Part shown: positions 60,339 to 64,000 of the stretch, one piece after another | Numbering within the stretch: the stretch's first letter is position 1 | Layout: each line of letters starts with the position of its first letter | Assembly: GCF_014837055.1 (NCBI RefSeq) | Contig: NZ_JACSPQ010000001.1 | Location: forward strand, 485,035 to 549,034 | DNA length: 64,000 nt | Direction of reading: 5' to 3' | Source: Phocaeicola faecium | Lineage (GTDB): Bacteria; Bacteroidota; Bacteroidia; Bacteroidales; Bacteroidaceae | Made by a program: the position numbers and the translations under genes | Notes under the pieces: generated by a model | What the model was told of the DNA's origin: nothing | The model's database searches: none | The model's input: only the letters and a program-made list of their open reading frames with translations

Positions 60339-61514
60339 TTATCGGTTTGCTATTTCATAAATTTCGCGACTTGCCTTGCTGTCGAGCGGAAAGTAATTGC
60401 CTACCCGTTCTCCTTTGTTCTCGTGGAATTTTTTTACTAACAGGTCGATGTCCGGATGTTCGATACCCAACTCACGGAACGTAACCGGCATACCGATGGA
60501 ATGAAGGAACGATTTGAATCTCCGGATGCCCTCTAAAGCCATCGCCTTACAGTCTGTACTTTTAGGCACATCCCATACACGGGCGGCATACTGAGCTACC
60601 TTCCCCGCATGATGTTCCGCCATGTAAGTAAGCCATGCCGGAAAAATAACGGCAAGTCCCGCGCCGTGGCTCACATTATATACCGCACTAACCTCATGCT
60701 CCAAGAAATGCGACGACCAGTCTTCCTCACAACCCACTCCGCACGTTCCGTTATGAGCTATCATCCCCGCCCACATCAGGTTGGCACGCGCACCGTAATT
60801 ACATGGCTCTATTGTTACCCGCATTGCTTCGTAAATAATTGCTTTCAGCGTACCTTCGCAAATTCGGTCGGTTACCTCGGTATCCTCCGTATTGGTGAAG
60901 TACCGTTCCATGATATGCGCCATCATATCAGTAATACCACAGGCAGTCTGCCAAGCGGGTAGGGTATAAGTCAATTCCGGATTCATTACTGCAAATGCCG
61001 GACGCAATACTTCGGGGGTGCGCAGGCTCAGCTTCTTCAAACCATCGAGCTTGGTGATGACCGAATTGCCCGAACCTTCGCTTCCCGCTGCCGGAATGGT
61101 GAGCACCACACCGATGCGCACCGCCTTTTCGGGCACCGCCTTACCGATAAAGAAGTCCCAGAAATCGCCTTCGTAAGGAATACCCACCGCGATGGCTTTT
61201 GCCGTGTCTATCACCGAACCTCCGCCCACGGGTAGAATGAAATCTATCCTTTCGCGCCTGCCCAGTTCAATACCTTCGTACACTTTAGGGTCGGTAGGAT
61301 TGGGTTGGATGCCTCCTAATTCCACATAGGCAATGCCTGCATCGCTTAATACCGACTCTACCCGTGCTAACAATCCGCTGCGGATTACGCTTCCTCCTCC
61401 GTAAACAATCAGCACTTTGCTTCCGCCGTATTTCTTCACAAGTTCGGCGGTACGGCTCTCTGTTTCCCTCCCAAATACAAATTCGGTAGGACTATAAAAA
61501 GTAAAATTATTCAT
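60339..61514 (-). CDS. Iron-containing alcohol dehydrogenase
   Basis: A 391-residue group III alcohol dehydrogenase (YqhD/BdhA-like). Nucleotide-binding GGGS occurs in IVYGGGSVIRSGLL and PVGGGSVIDTAKAIA; metal ligands are in ACGITDMMAHIMERYF and VSHGAGLAVIFPAWLTYM. It probably reduces aldehydes with NAD(P)H. It is followed by the flavoprotein gene and has a -7 box at 61568-61575. Confidence 0.93.
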   Translation of the reverse strand: MNNFTFYSPTEFVFGRETESRTAELVKKYGGSKVLIVYGGGSVIRSGLLARVESVLSDAGIAYVELGGIQPNPTDPKVYEGIELGRRERIDFILPVGGGSVIDTAKAIAVGIPYEGDFWDFFIGKAVPEKAVRIGVVLTIPAAGSEGSGNSVITKLDGLKKLSLRTPEVLRPAFAVMNPELTYTLPAWQTACGITDMMAHIMERYFTNTEDTEVTDRICEGTLKAIIYEAMRVTIEPCNYGARANLMWAGMIAHNGTCGVGCEEDWSSHFLEHEVSAVYNVSHGAGLAVIFPAWLTYMAEHHAGKVAQYAARVWDVPKSTDCKAMALEGIRRFKSFLHSIGMPVTFRELGIEHPDIDLLVKKFHENKGERVGNYFPLDSKASREIYEIANR

Positions 61515-61567
61515 GTCCGCTTCAGTCTATTAAGATATTATGAAAAGTATCACTTGCTCTTTTCTCG

Positions 61568-61575
61568 CAAAGTTA
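61568..61575 (-). promoter_or_regulatory. -7 box of the alcohol dehydrogenase promoter
   Basis: CAAAGTTA on plus, TAACTTTG on minus, matches TAnnTTTG, 54 nt upstream of the start at 61514. Confidence 0.65.
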
Positions 61576-61715
61576 TGGATTTTTTTCGTAACTTGACAGT
61601 CTTAACTCCTTTATCTCTAAGATGTATGTTCGGGCCTCTAAATCCGGGAATAAAATGATTTTATTGTTTCTCACAACTTGATTGGGGGTACACTTTCCAC
61701 CTTGATATTGCATTA

Positions 61716-62114
61716 CTATATCAGCAGGAAACGCCCGGTGTGATTGAACAATACATAATAATAGAGTGCAAACACGGCAAGCGGCAGCAGTACGAAAAGC
61801 AGGTTTTTCCCCTGCCTGTTTGTCCGCCTGTACACTCCGCGCTCTTTCCTTGCCCTTCGTTCCGGCAGGAAAAGAAAGCCGTTAAAAAGGTAAATGATAA
61901 TATAAAGCAGCAGGTGGAAATGAACGTGGCATAAGTTTTTCATGAAATCGGAATCGAAGAACACGTATAGCAGGCTGTTGCCCAGTGCCGCGATGATATA
62001 GATACACAGGCTGAACAAGGCAACCGCACAATTTTTGCTTAGCTCCCGATTTCTGCAAAAAGAATCGCAGATAAAGAAAATGGTGTAATACCAATACTTA
62101 TACCAGTTCATCAT
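61716..62114 (-). CDS. Small integral membrane protein
   Basis: A 132-residue protein with three or four hydrophobic segments (ALFSLCIYIIAALGNSLLYV; VHFHLLLYIIIYLFNGFLFL; LLFVLLPLAVFALYYYVLFN) and a very basic loop (PERRARKERGVYRRTNRQGK). I recognise no family. It stands alone between the dehydrogenase and a small gene, on the same strand. Confidence 0.7.
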   Translation of the reverse strand: MMNWYKYWYYTIFFICDSFCRNRELSKNCAVALFSLCIYIIAALGNSLLYVFFDSDFMKNLCHVHFHLLLYIIIYLFNGFLFLPERRARKERGVYRRTNRQGKNLLFVLLPLAVFALYYYVLFNHTGRFLLI

Positions 62115-62126
62115 TGCTTGTTTGAT

Positions 62127-62279
62127 TTAATGGTTTAACAAAGGGAAAGCATCCGGCAGTTGCCCCGGCATCGTTATGAGCCTGCCGGAATAAGGAAATG
62201 CGAAATCCCAAGTCTCCAAATCTCCGTTTGCTTTGTTTTCATCGCAATGTTTTACACATCCATTGCTTCCTATTTTCAT
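62127..62279 (-). CDS. Short unassigned frame, possible gene remnant
   Basis: A 50-residue minus-strand frame from MKIGSNGCVKHCDENKANGD to AFPLLNH-stop. The frame stays open without Met back to about 62340 (VEGDKNSSRPLFYTGTKDEE), so the coding-like sequence is longer than any start codon allows. It looks like the tail of a truncated gene. No family recognised. Confidence 0.3.
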   Translation of the reverse strand: MKIGSNGCVKHCDENKANGDLETWDFAFPYSGRLITMPGQLPDAFPLLNH

Positions 62280-62416
62280 CTTGAGGGTGAGTGTTTCTTC
62301 ATCTTTAGTTCCTGTATAAAATAGAGGTCGGGAACTGTTCTTATCACCTTCAACATTGTTTTCCTAATAATTGTTTAAAAGAGCTTGGCGATTTTTTTAA
62401 AAAAGTAAAACAGTGC

Positions 62417-63067
62417 CTATTCTATGCTCGATATGGTTACATCGTCAAAATCATCCATATAGTCGATAAGACGCTCGGTGTGATTGCCGCGTTTCACCTT
62501 CATCTCTATGCTCGCTTCATAGATTTCGCCTTGCGAAGTACGCCGGTCGCGCAACTCATAGGAATAGAGTTCGATGCAGTCGTTTTTTATCTGACCGATA
62601 ACCCGCTTCACGCTCTCCCTCTTGGTAGCCGTAAAGGTGAGCTGCACCGTGGTAGTCCCGAAAGTCGGGATGAAAGAGTTCAGCACTTCCAGCCCGAAAA
62701 GCACCAACGCTGTGGCTATGGCGGCTGCCAAATACATGCCGGTTCCGCAGGCAAGCCCGATTGCCGCCGTCACCCACAATCCGGCGGCAGTGGTAAGCCC
62801 CCGCACCACATTCTTTTGGAAAATGATAGTCCCCGCTCCAAGAAAACCGATGCCCGAAACCACCTGTGCCGCCACGCGCGAGGAATCTTTCAAATCGACC
62901 CCGAATCCGTATTGCGACACAATACAGAAAAGGGCACTGCCCAATGCCACTAAAAAATGCGTGCGGAAACCGGCTTCCTTTGAACGGTATTCACGCTCTA
63001 TCCCGATGACTCCTCCCAAAAGCAGAGCCACAAATAATCTGAGTGTTATTTCTAAAATCATATTCAT
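62417..63067 (-). CDS. mgtC: MgtC/SapB family membrane protein
   Basis: A 216-residue MgtC family protein. The signature LLLGGVIGIEREYRSKEAGF is at residues 16-35, followed by LVALGSALFCIVSQYGFGVD, SRVAAQVVSGIGFLGAGTII and membrane helices up to residue 140. A C-terminal ACT-like soluble domain follows. MgtC proteins help survival at low magnesium by modulating the F-ATPase; the exact role in Bacteroidales is unknown. The 24-bp repeat copy 2 lies about 120 nt upstream. Confidence 0.92.
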   Translation of the reverse strand: MNMILEITLRLFVALLLGGVIGIEREYRSKEAGFRTHFLVALGSALFCIVSQYGFGVDLKDSSRVAAQVVSGIGFLGAGTIIFQKNVVRGLTTAAGLWVTAAIGLACGTGMYLAAAIATALVLFGLEVLNSFIPTFGTTTVQLTFTATKRESVKRVIGQIKNDCIELYSYELRDRRTSQGEIYEASIEMKVKRGNHTERLIDYMDDFDDVTISSIE

Positions 63068-63188
63068 TTTTAATGTGTGGTTATTCAGAAACTTACTTTA
63101 TTTAATTGCGCAAAGCAGTTTATACGCAGAACCTATTAAAACTTACTTATCTTACACCATCACAGGAAGAGATACTTGGTCTGTATAT

Positions 63189-63212
63189 CCCGAAAAACGC
63201 TACCGTTAGTGT
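63189..63212 (-). repeat. 24-bp dispersed intergenic repeat, copy 2
   Basis: Reverse complement of 58595-58618, exact over 24 bp; the similarity continues more loosely for about 20 bp beyond. The sub-motif TACCGTTAGTGT recurs at 63267-63278. The stretch 63068-63811 otherwise contains the hairpin and promoter listed and no gene. Confidence 0.75.
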
Positions 63213-63376
63213 TATCCAACTCATGCGGATGCGTTAACCATTTCTATTCGGAGAGTTACTTGGTTTTACCGTTAGTGTTTTTCAATCTTCCAGACTAAAC
63301 CGGAAATGTCTGAAAACAAGGTTGTTAAAAGTTTGGATTATTTCGCCTATTATCTGGTAAATAGGCGCACGAAAAT

Positions 63377-63405
63377 TTTATTGTTCTCCAATGAAGAACA
63401 ATAAA
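63377..63405. terminator. AT-rich hairpin
   Basis: TTTATTGTTCT (63377-63387) and AGAACAATAAA (63395-63405) form a perfect 11-bp stem with a 7-nt loop. GC-poor, so it may be a weak terminator or a regulatory palindrome. Confidence 0.4.
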
Positions 63406-63756
63406 TTATTCCTTTTTCATTATTCCGGAAAACAACTTATATGCGTTGTGTTTTATCTGAATCGTGTTAACACCATAGAGCCATAATAATAAACGATGTG
63501 TTTTCTACAAAGATTTTTTTGATATTCACTGCCTTCTTTAAATGCACTTGGTTATACGGTGTTTTGCAAAGATACGGGAAATATTCGATAAAACCAACCT
63601 TGTCGATAATAGATACTATGCTTTTTCAGCGTCATACATAGTATGAATATTTTTGTTTTTTACAGGTTATATTCCCCAAATATAGGCATAGGGATTGAAA
63701 AATCATACAGGCTTAAATAAAACCTCTGTAAATCAAATCTGTTACTTCGTTCTTCC

Positions 63757-63783
63757 TTGTTTCACTTTTTTGTCGTAACTTTG
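63757..63783 (+). promoter_or_regulatory. Promoter of fhs
   Basis: -7 box TAACTTTG (63776-63783) with TTG 19 nt upstream (63757), the Bacteroidota consensus arrangement, 28 nt before the start codon. Confidence 0.7.
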
Positions 63784-63811
63784 CCGCTCCTAAATTTTTA
63801 AAAGTTACTAT

Positions 63812-64000
63812 ATGAAATCAGATATTGAGATAGCCCGCAGCATTGAGCTGACCAAGATTAAGCAAGTAGCACGCAATTATGATATTCCGGTGGAGGAGAT
63901 TTCCAATTACGGACGTTACATCGCCAAAGTACCGGAAACGCTGATTGACGAAGAAAAAGTGAAACAGAGCAACCTGATTCTTGTTACTGCCATTACACCG
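63812..64000 (+). CDS. fhs: Formate-tetrahydrofolate ligase, start (runs off the window)
   Basis: The first 63 residues of Fhs, an enzyme of one-carbon metabolism that makes 10-formyl-tetrahydrofolate from formate and ATP. The start MKSDIEIARSIELTKIKQVA and YDIPVEEISNYGRYIAKVPE, ending in LILVTAITP, is the typical N-terminus before the P-loop. The rest lies beyond the window. Confidence 0.93.
   Translation, partial: MKSDIEIARSIELTKIKQVARNYDIPVEEISNYGRYIAKVPETLIDEEKVKQSNLILVTAITP

Noticed and set aside
1-64000. tRNA or rRNA genes
   Set aside because: I looked particularly near integrases and saw no tRNA-like cloverleaf or rRNA segment; the integration target is a protein gene.

Overview
The window comes from a Bacteroidales chromosome (Bacteroides, Phocaeicola or Parabacteroides type). 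The evidence is the Bacteroidota -7 box TAnnTTTG upstream of several genes, weak Shine-Dalgarno sequences, Bacteroidales-type integrases with DUF3987 helicase/primase modules, and housekeeping genes (mnmE, ttcA, mgtC, fhs) typical of that order. It divides into a large multi-layer genomic island (about 1-54.15 kb) and ordinary chromosome (about 54.15-64 kb).

Left part, 1-16.7 kb. It opens inside a type I restriction gene (hsdR) followed by a YgjP-like metallopeptidase gene. An intact 1.68-kb insertion sequence follows, with inverted ends and a 6-bp target duplication. Next is a complete Wadjet-type anti-plasmid operon (jetA-B-C-D, minus strand), whose first gene is a DUF4143-type ATPase only 4 nt upstream of jetA. 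Then comes a graveyard of two broken IS4-type transposases, one of them interrupted by a 150-bp MITE-like element with 18-bp inverted ends and a 5-bp target duplication. A lone excisionase-like fragment lies at 16.3-16.45 kb.

Middle part, 16.77-about 41.8 kb. This looks like an integrative mobilizable element. It has a second DUF4143 ATPase, a 15-gene minus-strand train built around a shuffling type I restriction-modification system, and a mobilization/replication block (MobC, MobB relaxase, oriT-like inverted repeat, Toprim/primase, DUF3987) ending in a tyrosine integrase and excisionase. The R-M train holds a regulator, hsdM, a DNA recombinase, one full hsdS plus separate N- and C-terminal hsdS halves, three Fic proteins, a GIY-YIG protein, an Abi-like protein, hsdR and a nuclease-like gene fused by overlap to hsdR. 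A 13-bp core is shared by all three hsdS cassettes and probably marks the crossover site.

Right island, about 41.8-54.15 kb. This is a compact phage-satellite-like element: integrase and excisionase at the mnmE side, primase-like and DUF3987 proteins, RusA resolvase, phage-type small proteins and an N-terminally truncated tape-measure protein. Unusual GGTTG-repeat arrays occur at two places. The 3' end of mnmE (codons for Cys-Ile-Gly-Lys-stop) is repeated at 16,768-16,782, so the two elements together are bracketed by direct att repeats. The mnmE 3' end is therefore the integration hotspot.

Right end, 54.1-64 kb: mnmE, a free methionine-R-sulfoxide reductase, a nucleoside phosphorylase, a TPR/PD40 envelope protein, ttcA (behind a structured leader resembling an attenuator), a DMT protein, a Nim-like flavoprotein, an iron alcohol dehydrogenase, a membrane protein, mgtC and the start of fhs. 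A 24-bp intergenic repeat lies upstream of both ttcA and mgtC in the same orientation relative to each gene.
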